Made by a program: the position numbers and the translations under genes | Shown: positions 6,917 through 15,603 of the stretch, piece after piece | How the letters are laid out: each line of letters begins with the position of its first letter | Position numbering within the stretch: the stretch's first letter is position 1 | Notes under the pieces: model-generated | The model's database searches: none | What the model saw: the letters and a program-made list of their open reading frames with translations, nothing else | What the model was told of the DNA's origin: nothing | Assembly: GCA_033763635.1 (NCBI GenBank) | Contig: JANRKG010000354.1 | Coordinates: 1-28,575, forward strand | Length of the DNA stretch: 28,575 bases | DNA from: JANRKG01 sp033763635 | GTDB lineage: Bacteria; Cyanobacteriota; Cyanobacteriia; GCF-001939115 | Direction: 5' to 3'

Positions 6917-8860
6917 ATGTTCAAATGGCTCCGTGGGTTTCACCAACGGAAACAAATCAAAAACCACCGCCATCTTTCATCAGGCTTGCCAGCCGTCCTG
7001 ATTGCAAGCTTCATTGTGTTGGGCTTTGTTCTCAGCCTCCGAGAATCGGGTAGGCTAGAATTTCTGGAATTACTCTGGTATGACGGGATGGTTCGACTAC
7101 GGCCCGATCGCGGACCCGATCCCCGGTTGTTAGTCGTTGAAATTACGGAAGCGGACATTCGTTTTTTACAACGATGGCCCCCGTCCGATCGCCTCCTGGC
7201 AAAAGTGTTAAGAGAGCTTCAAAAGCACCAGCCTCGTGCGATCGGGTTGGATCTGGTCCGGGACATTCCCATTGAACCGGGCCACACAGAATTGCGCCAA
7301 GAATTGACCGTTCCCAATGTCGTTTCCATTACCTCCATTGAAAGCTCTTCCAAGAATCGCATTGCCCCCCCTCCGGGTGTTCCGTTAGAGCAGATTGGAT
7401 TTGTGGACTTACCTTTAGATCCGGATGGAACAATCCGCCGTAGCATCCTGTCTGCCCATGATGGAGAAAAGGATTTACCCTCGCTTGCCCTGCTGCTGGC
7501 TTTGTTATATCTGGAGCAGGAAGGGATTGAACCCCAACCAGGCCCAAACAAGGAGTTGCAACTGGGAAGCGTGGTTTTCACTCCCCTGGAACGCACGTCT
7601 GGCGGCTACCAGACGGTTGAAGACGAAGGATACCAAATTTTACTGAACTACCGTTCTGCAAAACAAGTTGCCCGTCGAGTGAGCTTAACTCAGGTCTTGC
7701 AGGGCAATATCGATCCCACCTGGGTCAAAGATCGCATTGTCTTGATTGGCGCAGCAGCCCCTACTTTAAAGGATTTATTTTTCACCCCCCATAGCCATAC
7801 CCTTGATAGTCAAGTGCAGATGCCGGGGGTTTTGATTCACGCCCAGAGCGTGAGTCAGATTTTGAGCGTGGTTTTAGACGGAGAACCCGTCTTCTGGTTT
7901 TGGGAGAACTGGGTAGAGGCCCTCTGGATCTTGATGTGGACTGGCCTTGGATCTGTGCTGGCTTGGCGCGTTCGAGAAGCCCTCATTTCTAGTCTGGTTG
8001 CTTTTTTGTTGTTGAGTAGTCTCGCCGGGATCAGCTACACCCTGTTTTTGCGGCAGGGATGGATTCCAGTCATTTCTCCCACTTTGGCCTTCGTGTTAGC
8101 CGGAGGGTTGATTCTGGCCTATCAGGGACAACAGGCATGGCAGCAGCAATTTCTCGTCATGCGCCTATTAGGACAACAAACTTCTCCAGAAATTGCGACA
8201 GCCCTTTGGGAAGCCCGCGATCGCCTCATCACATCGGGCCGTCTTCCCTGGCAAACCTTGACTGCTACCATTCTGTTTGCTGACATCCGCCATTTTAGTG
8301 CCCTTGCTGAACAGATGGCCCCCGAAGAAGTAATGGACGTACTGAATCAGTATTTGAGCGCTATGGCGGAAGAAGTGCAGGCCCACCAGGGAATTATTAA
8401 CAAATTTACGGGAGATGGGCTGATGGCTGTCTTTGGTGTCCCGATTCCCCGTGCAACAGAGGAGGCGATCGCAACCGATGCCCGTCATGCGGTTTCCTGT
8501 GCTTTGGCAATGGGCGATCGGCTCCGACAACTCAATTACCTCTGGCAGCGGCACCAAATTCCCACTTTACAGATGCGAGTTGGAATTTACACGGGCCATG
8601 TGGTCGTTGGAAGTTTAGGGGGTAAACATCGGCTGGAATATGGGGTCATTGGGGATAGTGTGAATATTGCATCCCGTTTAGAGAGTCATGATAAAGATCG
8701 CCAGGACACTCTCTGTCGAATTCTAGCCGCCTGGGAAACGATCGCCTACCTGCCTCCCTCTTTCAAAACAGAATGCTGGGGTACATTACAACTTCGGGGC
8801 CGTGAAAAACCTGTTGAGGTGCATCATATCTTAGGAAGTACTGGGCCACTCAAAGACTGA
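6917..8860 (+). CDS. CHASE2-domain class III adenylate/guanylate cyclase
   Basis: 647 residues. TM1 at about 24-42 is followed by an extracytoplasmic CHASE2 sensor (about 45-325) containing RPDRGPDPRLLVVEITEAD and DRIVLIGAAAPTLKD. Three more membrane helices lie at about 333-349, 357-376 and 383-402. The cytoplasmic cyclase domain (about 447-640) has metal-binding D456 (FADIRHF) and D500 (KFTGDG), and the transition-state pair N583/R587 in SVNIASR. Lys496 before FTGD is the residue that usually selects adenine, so cAMP is the likelier product, but the second specificity position (LEYGVIGD) has Gly, so certainty is limited. The protein should turn an envelope signal into a cyclic nucleotide. 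Its 3' end overlaps the convergent histidine kinase gene by 37 nt. Confidence 0.88.
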   Translation: MFKWLRGFHQRKQIKNHRHLSSGLPAVLIASFIVLGFVLSLRESGRLEFLELLWYDGMVRLRPDRGPDPRLLVVEITEADIRFLQRWPPSDRLLAKVLRELQKHQPRAIGLDLVRDIPIEPGHTELRQELTVPNVVSITSIESSSKNRIAPPPGVPLEQIGFVDLPLDPDGTIRRSILSAHDGEKDLPSLALLLALLYLEQEGIEPQPGPNKELQLGSVVFTPLERTSGGYQTVEDEGYQILLNYRSAKQVARRVSLTQVLQGNIDPTWVKDRIVLIGAAAPTLKDLFFTPHSHTLDSQVQMPGVLIHAQSVSQILSVVLDGEPVFWFWENWVEALWILMWTGLGSVLAWRVREALISSLVAFLLLSSLAGISYTLFLRQGWIPVISPTLAFVLAGGLILAYQGQQAWQQQFLVMRLLGQQTSPEIATALWEARDRLITSGRLPWQTLTATILFADIRHFSALAEQMAPEEVMDVLNQYLSAMAEEVQAHQGIINKFTGDGLMAVFGVPIPRATEEAIATDARHAVSCALAMGDRLRQLNYLWQRHQIPTLQMRVGIYTGHVVVGSLGGKHRLEYGVIGDSVNIASRLESHDKDRQDTLCRILAAWETIAYLPPSFKTECWGTLQLRGREKPVEVHHILGSTGPLKD

Positions 8861-11589
8861 GGCATTTCAGGACGGGGAAAGAGAACCTGGAAAGAAGTTC
8901 CTTGCTCCGTCTTAATTTGCAGAGTTCCTCGTAGTTGCCGCGTTAACGCCTGAATGAGACGCAATCCTAAAGACTTATTGTTTTGCCAATGCATATCGGG
9001 AGGAAAGCCCACCCCATCATCTTCAACTTGCAATCTCAGCAACTCATTGTCCTCCGCTTGCAGTCTGACCCGAATTTCTCCAGTGCGGTTGTTCGGAAAC
9101 CCATGCTTGAGAGAGTTAGAGACCAATTCATTGATCAACAATCCACAGGGAATCGCCGTGTCTAGATTGAGGGGCACCTCTGCTACCTGTAAAGTCAGGC
9201 GAATCAGATTGGGACTCATGTTGTAGGACGAGAATAGGGTGCTCACCAAATTCCGGACATAATCAGCAAAGTCAATCCGTGCCAGGGTATTGGACTGATA
9301 AAGCTTTTCATGAATCAGCGCCATTGAATGAATCCGATTTTTGCTGTCTGATAGCAGAGACAACACTTGGGGATCAGTGACATAACGGGATTGCAGCGAG
9401 AAAATGCTGGAAATGACTTGTAAGTTATTTTTCACCCGATGGTGAATCTCTTTCAGCAGCATCTCTTTCTCATCCAGGGAAGCCTTCAAAGAGATTTCTG
9501 CCCGTTTTTGCTCCCGCAAGGCCAATTCTCGTTGTTGAAGCTCGTCTTGCAGTTGATAGTACAACTCAGATTGTTGAATCGCGATGCCCAACTGAGTCGC
9601 GAGTTGCTGCATCAGCACAATTTCCCAGGGTAGCCATTCTCTAGGCTGCGAGCATTGATGAACGATCAGTAATCCCCATAAGCTCTCCTGTTGCACAATG
9701 GGCACCACCAGTTTGGCCCGAACGTCCATTTGTTTCATAAATTGCACCAGGCAAGGACTCACTGGCTCGCGGTCCCGGTCATGAAGGGCGTAATACTTGC
9801 CTTGGATATAGGCATCATGACACGCAACTGGAAAAACTTCGGTTGAGAAGGCTCGACTTAGCACTGAGTCGTACCCCGGCATCACTGCCTCGGCAATCAC
9901 CTTGCCACTGGAATCGGGAAGGATTTGGTAAACTAGCACCCGATCGCTCTTGAGCAAGTCTTGCACATCCTGAACGGTTGTATTCAGGATGGTCATGAGG
10001 TCCAGGGAGACGCGAATTCGATGGGCAATCGCCATTGTCAACCGTTCCCGATCGACCTGTTGCCGGAGTGCGGCTTCCGTCCGCTGCCGTTCTGCAATTT
10101 CAGCCTGAAGTTGTTGATTAGCTCGATTCAGCCCCTGAACAATGGTGTGCAGATCACCAGTACGTTGTGCAACCAGGTTTTCCAGATGTTGATTGTGTTC
10201 TGCCAGTTGTTGTAGCAGTTGATCCCGCTCCTGTTCCGCCTGGGCGCGGGCTGTGATGTCATGGCAGTTCACAACGATCGCCTCCACTGCCGGGTTATGA
10301 AGAAGGCTAGTCGTGGTTGCTTCAAAAATCCGCAGGGAGCCATCCGCATGACGCACTCGATAAAGAACGAGGGGTTGACTGATGCCCGGTTGTTGAATGG
10401 CATTCTGGATTGTTTGGGCAATCAGGGGGCCATCTTCTTCTGGTACAAATTCAAAGGCATGGCAACCAACGACTGCCTCTGGAGCATAGCCTAAAACCTG
10501 CCGTGAGGAAGGACTGACATACCGAAAGAACCCATTTTGATCTAGCAAAACAATAATATCGACCGCATTTTCGCTGACCGATCGCCACCGAGCTTCTTCC
10601 AGACGGAGCGCTTCTTCTGTCCGTTTACGCTGAATGGCAGATCCCACCTGAAGGGCCACTGTGGAAGCGAGTTCAATGAAGTGAGGTTCTTCCGGTTGAT
10701 TTGTAGCAGAAAATAACACCACCACTGCCAGAACTTCCCCATCCACCACGAGCGGCACCCCCAAAGCCGCCTTTAAACCAGATTTTTGGGCTGCACAGAC
10801 TCGTCCGAATACCTGTTGTGATAGCTCAGAAACATCCCGATTCCACTCTGGTTGTTTCCGTAAATACACGCGCCCTGCAAGACCCATTCCTGGCTCCATC
10901 GTCATCTCGCGACTGAGTTGCTCAAACGTCAGAAGTGCAGATTCTCCCCGATGCCAAACTGGCCCCAGATTCAATTGATGCTTTGTATCGGGCAACCAGG
11001 CTTCTCCATAAACCCAGCCCGTGAGGGTACAAAGATGGTGCAGAGTCAGTTGCAGTGCTGCCTCAAAGTTCGTGGCATCTTGAACTGCCTGAATGATTGT
11101 CTCCAACAATTGCAGTTCCCGTTGGGTTTGCTGATGAGCCTGCTGCTCTTGCTGGAGTTGCTTCTGAAGTGATGCCCTCTGAACTGCCATTGCCAGCAAT
11201 TGTGCGACTTGCCCACAACACTGTTGATGGGTCGCAGTCCAGGCTTGAGGGCTAGAAAAGTGTTGCAGGGCTAACAAGCCCCATAAGCCATCAATCGCGA
11301 CCGGGCTAACAGACGCATAAATCGGAACGATCAGGTTGGCTTTAGGCGGCAGTTGGTTTCCCATCTCCCCATACGCCTCAGCAATCAACTTTGCCGATGT
11401 CCCATCTTCTTTACCCGATTGGTAAATCACGACTCGATCGACATCAAGCGCTTGTCGTATTTCCAGGACGATCGATTGCATGATCTCCTGAAGTGAAGCG
11501 TCCCGGCCCAGAAAACGGATAATCCGTGCAATCAAGCCATTACATCTTTCATCAAGTGAGGGGCTAGCCGATAGGGGAGAATCATGCAT
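8824..11589 (-). CDS. GAF-GAF-PAS-GAF sensor histidine kinase (HisKA_2 type), possible cyanobacteriochrome
   Basis: 921 residues from the ATG at 11589; a GTG two codons upstream is possible (numbering uses it). Order: GAF1 (about 15-140), coiled coil (140-165), GAF2 (165-325), PAS (335-450), coiled coil (450-515), GAF3 (520-685), HisKA_2 (710-785) and HATPase (800-910). The kinase core is clear: KEIHHRVKNNLQVISS with His718/His719, N box INELVSNSLKHG, and G box VEDDGVGFP. There is no membrane segment, so it is soluble. GAF3 closely follows the bilin-binding GAF pattern: YIQGKYYALHDRD, then SPCLVQFMKQMDVRAKLVVP with Cys615 at the chromophore position, then LWGLLIVHQC. Leu, not His, follows the Cys. 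Light sensing is therefore a hypothesis. No response regulator is adjacent. Confidence 0.85.
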   Translation of the reverse strand: MHDSPLSASPSLDERCNGLIARIIRFLGRDASLQEIMQSIVLEIRQALDVDRVVIYQSGKEDGTSAKLIAEAYGEMGNQLPPKANLIVPIYASVSPVAIDGLWGLLALQHFSSPQAWTATHQQCCGQVAQLLAMAVQRASLQKQLQQEQQAHQQTQRELQLLETIIQAVQDATNFEAALQLTLHHLCTLTGWVYGEAWLPDTKHQLNLGPVWHRGESALLTFEQLSREMTMEPGMGLAGRVYLRKQPEWNRDVSELSQQVFGRVCAAQKSGLKAALGVPLVVDGEVLAVVVLFSATNQPEEPHFIELASTVALQVGSAIQRKRTEEALRLEEARWRSVSENAVDIIVLLDQNGFFRYVSPSSRQVLGYAPEAVVGCHAFEFVPEEDGPLIAQTIQNAIQQPGISQPLVLYRVRHADGSLRIFEATTTSLLHNPAVEAIVVNCHDITARAQAEQERDQLLQQLAEHNQHLENLVAQRTGDLHTIVQGLNRANQQLQAEIAERQRTEAALRQQVDRERLTMAIAHRIRVSLDLMTILNTTVQDVQDLLKSDRVLVYQILPDSSGKVIAEAVMPGYDSVLSRAFSTEVFPVACHDAYIQGKYYALHDRDREPVSPCLVQFMKQMDVRAKLVVPIVQQESLWGLLIVHQCSQPREWLPWEIVLMQQLATQLGIAIQQSELYYQLQDELQQRELALREQKRAEISLKASLDEKEMLLKEIHHRVKNNLQVISSIFSLQSRYVTDPQVLSLLSDSKNRIHSMALIHEKLYQSNTLARIDFADYVRNLVSTLFSSYNMSPNLIRLTLQVAEVPLNLDTAIPCGLLINELVSNSLKHGFPNNRTGEIRVRLQAEDNELLRLQVEDDGVGFPPDMHWQNNKSLGLRLIQALTRQLRGTLQIKTEQGTSFQVLFPRPEMPQSLSGPVLPKI

Positions 11590-11720
11590 GAACACAGGAG
11601 CCGAAAAATAGCTGGGATAGCAAGGCTTATTTCTACAGCGTACCCAACTCCTGAGAGAAACTAGAAAGGCTTTCCTTACCGATTACACGCCCTATCACTG
11701 CCCCTGAAACTGAAATGCCC

Positions 11721-12380
11721 CTATAACTGCAACGTGAACGGCAGACATTGGGCTGCCCACTGGGGATGGCTGTGACTCCACTGGTAAAGGGGCGACAGAT
11801 CATATCGCTTCATCATTTGATTGTCTGATCCAAAAACCCGCAGTTCACAGGCTCCGCTAGCATCTGGGGCAACGATCGCAAACACATCATTCAAGACGGG
11901 TTTACGGATAATTTTTCCGTTATCAAAAGTCACTTCAATGGCCAGCACCCGCGAACTTAGCGCCTGCCCGTACACGGATACATGACGATCGCTGCCCCTC
12001 ACAGACTTACCAATACTGTACTCCACTAACTGGTCAGGATCTGCATAAGGCTTCGTAGCATACACATCCGTTGTGCTCGGTCCCCAACCATGCCGACTGC
12101 GTTTAATGACCTTATGTCCAAAAATTTTCTGAGCAGGTTTATTTTTGGCTACATTTCCACAGGTAGCGCTATACAACACGACAACTCCCTGCGACCAGTG
12201 ATACACCCCTCGCATTTGAAAGTTCTTTATTTCTCCCGTATTAGGAGGGCAAGAAAAACTTTGATCCAGGAATGCGGTCGGGCTGGCAACCAGCACCGTT
12301 GCCATTGTCAAACTAAATCCTAAAAAACCGAATAAACCACTCAGTAGCGGCAATTTGAGCGCCCATTGATGCCTCACCAT
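11721..12380 (-). CDS. Unrecognised exported protein with four cysteines
   Basis: 219 residues that I cannot assign to a family. Residues 8-32 are strongly hydrophobic after a short basic start (MVRHQWALK), consistent with a signal peptide or N-terminal anchor. The remainder is polar with a beta-rich look and four cysteines (44, 74, 178, 212) that could form two disulfides after export. Aromatic-rich patches such as YQWSHSHPQW and GVYHWSQG occur near both ends of the mature part. The ATG at 12380 lacks a clear Shine-Dalgarno. It is divergent from the exported protein at 12622, with a 241-nt AT-rich gap between their starts, so they might share a control region. It lies 131 nt downstream of the histidine kinase on the same strand. 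Confidence 0.6.
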   Translation of the reverse strand: MVRHQWALKLPLLSGLFGFLGFSLTMATVLVASPTAFLDQSFSCPPNTGEIKNFQMRGVYHWSQGVVVLYSATCGNVAKNKPAQKIFGHKVIKRSRHGWGPSTTDVYATKPYADPDQLVEYSIGKSVRGSDRHVSVYGQALSSRVLAIEVTFDNGKIIRKPVLNDVFAIVAPDASGACELRVFGSDNQMMKRYDLSPLYQWSHSHPQWAAQCLPFTLQL

Positions 12381-12621
12381 GCCTGTCTTGATGCCCTGGT
12401 AGAGATGAGTTAAGGTGAACGTGTTCTAAATTAATTATTTGAATTCTTTATAGCGTTTCCATCCCTCTTTTGAGGGTTGCAGCTTATTAAGTCTTAAGTT
12501 CTTCTGTTGTCAGATTGGCTTTAATTCTTGTCTATTCAAGCCTTCTGAAGCTTTTTCAGCCAATTTAATAGAAGTTAATGCTGTAAGGAGTTGCTAACCA
12601 ACTGTTTTATTGGAGACCTGT

Positions 12622-13200
12622 ATGCTTCGTCGCCTCTTTGCAAATCATCTCTTTTGGCTCTCGATCGCCCTCAGCGTTGGCCTCACGACTCAGGGGATCG
12701 CAGCCCCCGCCCCGGTTCTGATGCCCCATCTGCAAAAAATTCGGACCAGTCTCCCGTTTGGTTGGGCTATTCGTCTTCCCTCCCAAATTTTGTTAGGGGG
12801 GCCTGCCGATCCGGAGTTCATCAATCAATTGACCGTCAAAGTTTTCCCTTCAAATACTCCTGCTGGGCTTACGGTAGGGTTATTTACCTGTGAGCAAAGC
12901 CCTCTTCCTTGTCTGGTCGGTAGCTTTTCAGTTGATAGCGCCACCTCTGAGAACGCCCAGCGAGAACTAAAGCGCCATATCGCGGCTGCGGCCCCGATCA
13001 AATTGGGCAAGGGAGGACGGGGCTATCTGTTACATGGTCCTGTTCGTAAACCCGCTAGTGACTTCTCTTCCGTGATGTGGGAGCAGGATGGGATGATCTA
13101 CACCATCACCTTCCTGGCAGCAGAACGACAAAATCTTTTGTACATGGCTTATTCAATGGCAAATAACCCTGCGTATTTTTCATTACAGCGGCCTGAGTAG
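12622..13200 (+). CDS. Unrecognised exported protein
   Basis: 192 residues from the ATG at 12622, favoured because GGAG lies about 6 nt upstream; an in-frame TTG at 12610 would put that site inside the gene. Residues 1-27 form a classical signal peptide: basic MLRR, a hydrophobic core, and an Ala-x-Ala-like end (GIAAPAP). The mature part contains FGWAIRLPSQILLGG, a Cys pair in FTCEQSPLPCLVG, and a helix ending LLYMAYSMANNPAY. I do not recognise the family; the periplasm is the likely location. It is divergent from the unknown exported gene at 11721-12380 and convergent with the Ser/Thr kinase gene, 60 nt away. Confidence 0.6.
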   Translation: MLRRLFANHLFWLSIALSVGLTTQGIAAPAPVLMPHLQKIRTSLPFGWAIRLPSQILLGGPADPEFINQLTVKVFPSNTPAGLTVGLFTCEQSPLPCLVGSFSVDSATSENAQRELKRHIAAAAPIKLGKGGRGYLLHGPVRKPASDFSSVMWEQDGMIYTITFLAAERQNLLYMAYSMANNPAYFSLQRPE

Positions 13201-13260
13201 AAGGCAGGAAAGGGGAAGGGAAACCTCATGCTCGTCGTCTCACTTCCCATTTTTGATCCC

Positions 13261-15339
13261 TTATTCACTCTCACCCGATCGCGCTGTCACCGTTAATTCA
13301 TAATTCACCGACTCCTCCCCTGCCATCATGACAATTTCGTAATATCCAGTTTGGGGAAGTTGAGCGGCCCAAGAGGTTTGGGTAGCATTCTTCAGTAAGG
13401 GGGGCACTTCATTGGTGGGGGGATAAACGGACCACAGCACAGGCTGGTTGGCCTCTATATCAATTCGAGCCATCTGGCCTTTTTGCAAAGAAACGATATA
13501 AGCCTTCGCTGTGCCTGGAGGTAGCTTTCCTGTCACGCGACCGTCGGATGCCCCTGACTCGAATGTAATCTTTTCCAGCGCTTGACTCGCTTGAACAGCC
13601 TTTAGTTCGTCCGCTGCAAGGCCGTACCAGATCTGACCGATCGGCTGGTTGATGAAATTCTCCTGGCGTTGGTTCGCATACCAGTAAAAAAAGCGCGTAT
13701 CAGCCAGGTCATACAGGGCGCGACGGCTGAGGTTAAGCTTATTCACCTCCACACCCCAACGTTCCAGGTCAGTGCGATCGTAGGCTCCCAATCGGCTTCG
13801 AGCTTCTGCACTCAATCCTTCAATCCGATTCAAAAATTCCTCAGCGGTCTGGTCCCACTTGCGGCGCAAATCCGCATCTGCCGGACTCGCTCCCAGTTGG
13901 CGATTCTTTAATTCAGGGTGCTCGGCATAAAATTTCTGATCCACCAGATTAATCAAAAACTGATAGTTCACTCCCAAATTCGTTTGTCGCTTCTGTAGAG
14001 CAGTTTTGCGGTTTTGCTCCTCCTGAGAAAAGACAGGAGAAGGAGGAGAAGCGTCTCGCGGCTTGGGTGAGGGGTCTCGCGGATTCGGCGAAGTCTGGAC
14101 TGGGGCAGACGGCTGAGGAACTGTTGACTGAATTCCCCCCAACCAGCGATTCATCGTCCACCATCCCCCAAACCCTGCCCCACCTGCGACCAGGAGAAAC
14201 AGCAGCACCTTAGACCAGATTCCAGAGGATTTAGGAACTCCAGCAGGGTTTGGACGGGGTTGGGTTGGGGCAAGGGTTGCCTGAGTGGGCAGAGGGGACT
14301 GGGAACTGGAAGATGGGACTGAGGGAGGGGGGACTGGCAGAGGGGGGGCGACAGCCGGAAGATGGGTCTGGACAGACTGAAGGGGGACAATTCTCATCAA
14401 ATCCTGTAAAGCTTCAGTCGCCGTCGAGTAGCGATTCACTGGATAGGAGGAAAGCATCCGTTCTAAAACAACTCTCAGGCGATCGGAGACTGTGATCTGG
14501 GACTGCCAGGTTGATTGACCATTGGGCTGAATGAGATCCTGAGGGTCTCGTCCGGTCAGTAGAACCAAAACCGTCACACCCAAGGCATAGAGATCACTGG
14601 TGGGAGACACCTGCCCCTGCTTCATCTGTTCCGGTGGGGCGTATCCTGCTTTTCCTAACAATGTTGCTGGGGGAGTTGCTGGGGGAGTCCCAGACCCCGG
14701 AACGGGCGTGAGATACTGGGCCGTGACACTGGCAGCCACCTGTTTAACTCCGCCAAAGTCAATCAGAACAGGCAGCCCGTCGGAGTCACGCCGCATTAAA
14801 TTATCAGGGGCAATGTCTCGGTGAACCACTCCCAGAGCATGGATATAGTGCAGCACCGGAAGAAGATGCTGAAGCAGGGAGATGATCTCGGATTCAGAGA
14901 AAGCCTTGCCTTGATAGCGGTAAATTTCCAGAAGCGATCGATAGGTCTGGCCCGCGACATAATCCTGCACCAGGAATAGGCGACCCTTATCCCCCAGATC
15001 TGCGCGAAAGAGTTCTCGAAAGCGAGGAATCTGGGGATGCTGAAGCTTGTAAAGGACACCCGCTTCCCGTGAAAATAATTCCTCAGCTTTTTGCAAAGCA
15101 GAAGTGCCTTGAACCTGAGGTGCAAATTCCTTGAGAACACAATTCTCGTTGAAGCGATTGTTATCCTCCGTCAGGTAAGTTCGCCCAAAACCACCATGCC
15201 CCAGTTCCCGGACTACTCGATATCGATCGCCCAACACCATCCCTGGTTGAACCGAGGAATTGACTGCTAATTGCTCCCCACAGAGGTAACAAAATCGGCC
15301 CCCAATTGGGTTTTGGTGGTTCTTGCTACAGTAGATCAC
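13261..15339 (-). CDS. Membrane Ser/Thr protein kinase with N-terminal zinc ribbon
   Basis: 692 residues. The GTG start at 15339 is well supported by GGAGGT 5 nt upstream (15345-15350). Residues 1-22 form a zinc-ribbon-like motif with Cys4, Cys17 and Cys20. The kinase domain (about 40-318) has the P loop GHGGFG (47-52), Lys70 (VLKEF), HRDIAPDNLM with catalytic D175, and IDFGGVKQ with D194 as the DFG Asp. A Pro/Ser/Thr-rich linker and a membrane helix (about 377-397) follow. Extracytoplasmic residues 440-580 form a helical region of a type I associate with cyanobacterial kinases, and residues 595-686 resemble a pre-peptidase C-terminal beta domain. An envelope-sensing role is inferred. A tandem 11-bp motif lies upstream. 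Confidence 0.88.
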   Translation of the reverse strand: MIYCSKNHQNPIGGRFCYLCGEQLAVNSSVQPGMVLGDRYRVVRELGHGGFGRTYLTEDNNRFNENCVLKEFAPQVQGTSALQKAEELFSREAGVLYKLQHPQIPRFRELFRADLGDKGRLFLVQDYVAGQTYRSLLEIYRYQGKAFSESEIISLLQHLLPVLHYIHALGVVHRDIAPDNLMRRDSDGLPVLIDFGGVKQVAASVTAQYLTPVPGSGTPPATPPATLLGKAGYAPPEQMKQGQVSPTSDLYALGVTVLVLLTGRDPQDLIQPNGQSTWQSQITVSDRLRVVLERMLSSYPVNRYSTATEALQDLMRIVPLQSVQTHLPAVAPPLPVPPPSVPSSSSQSPLPTQATLAPTQPRPNPAGVPKSSGIWSKVLLFLLVAGGAGFGGWWTMNRWLGGIQSTVPQPSAPVQTSPNPRDPSPKPRDASPPSPVFSQEEQNRKTALQKRQTNLGVNYQFLINLVDQKFYAEHPELKNRQLGASPADADLRRKWDQTAEEFLNRIEGLSAEARSRLGAYDRTDLERWGVEVNKLNLSRRALYDLADTRFFYWYANQRQENFINQPIGQIWYGLAADELKAVQASQALEKITFESGASDGRVTGKLPPGTAKAYIVSLQKGQMARIDIEANQPVLWSVYPPTNEVPPLLKNATQTSWAAQLPQTGYYEIVMMAGEESVNYELTVTARSGESE

Positions 15340-15407
15340 GGCTGACCTCCAATGGGCGATCGATCGTCATACGCTCCATTCCTCACTCCAGGCAATACAC
15401 AACAGAT

Positions 15408-15429
15408 TTACGTGCTAATTACGTGTTAA
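15408..15429. promoter_or_regulatory. Candidate operator: tandem 11-bp repeat upstream of the Ser/Thr kinase
   Basis: TTACGTGCTAA (15408-15418) is followed immediately by TTACGTGTTAA (15419-15429), differing at one base. The 11-bp period puts both copies on the same face of the helix, about 70-90 nt before the kinase GTG. This suggests a regulator site, but no factor is known and a chance repeat in AT-rich DNA cannot be excluded. Confidence 0.3.
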
Positions 15430-15466
15430 TACAGATTAGAAGACGGTTATTACAGGCTAAAAGTGC

Positions 15467-15600
15467 CTAAAAAGCGAGGGCTTCTACGGTCTCGCTGCTT
15501 GCAACGGCTACTTTTCCATCCTCTTCCAGATCAGCCAGCATCGCTTCTGTGATCTAGCGGAAGCTTATGCAACAAATGGTAGATAAATTGACCGTGCCAC
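15467..15600 (-). pseudogene. Possible frameshifted small coding remnant between amidase and kinase genes
   Basis: On the minus strand one frame reads EQWHGQFIYHLLHKLPL up to about 15550. A neighbouring frame continues ITEAMLADLEEDGKVAVASS and VEALAF to a TAG at 15467-15469. Dropping one G at the junction joins them into about 48 residues with a natural-looking composition. Read as it stands, only a 24-residue frame starting at the ATG at 15541 is intact. No canonical start is visible for the joined product, which begins near the amidase stop at 15604. It may be a decayed gene, a sequencing error in a real small gene, or coincidence. Confidence 0.3.
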
Positions 15601-15603
15601 TGT

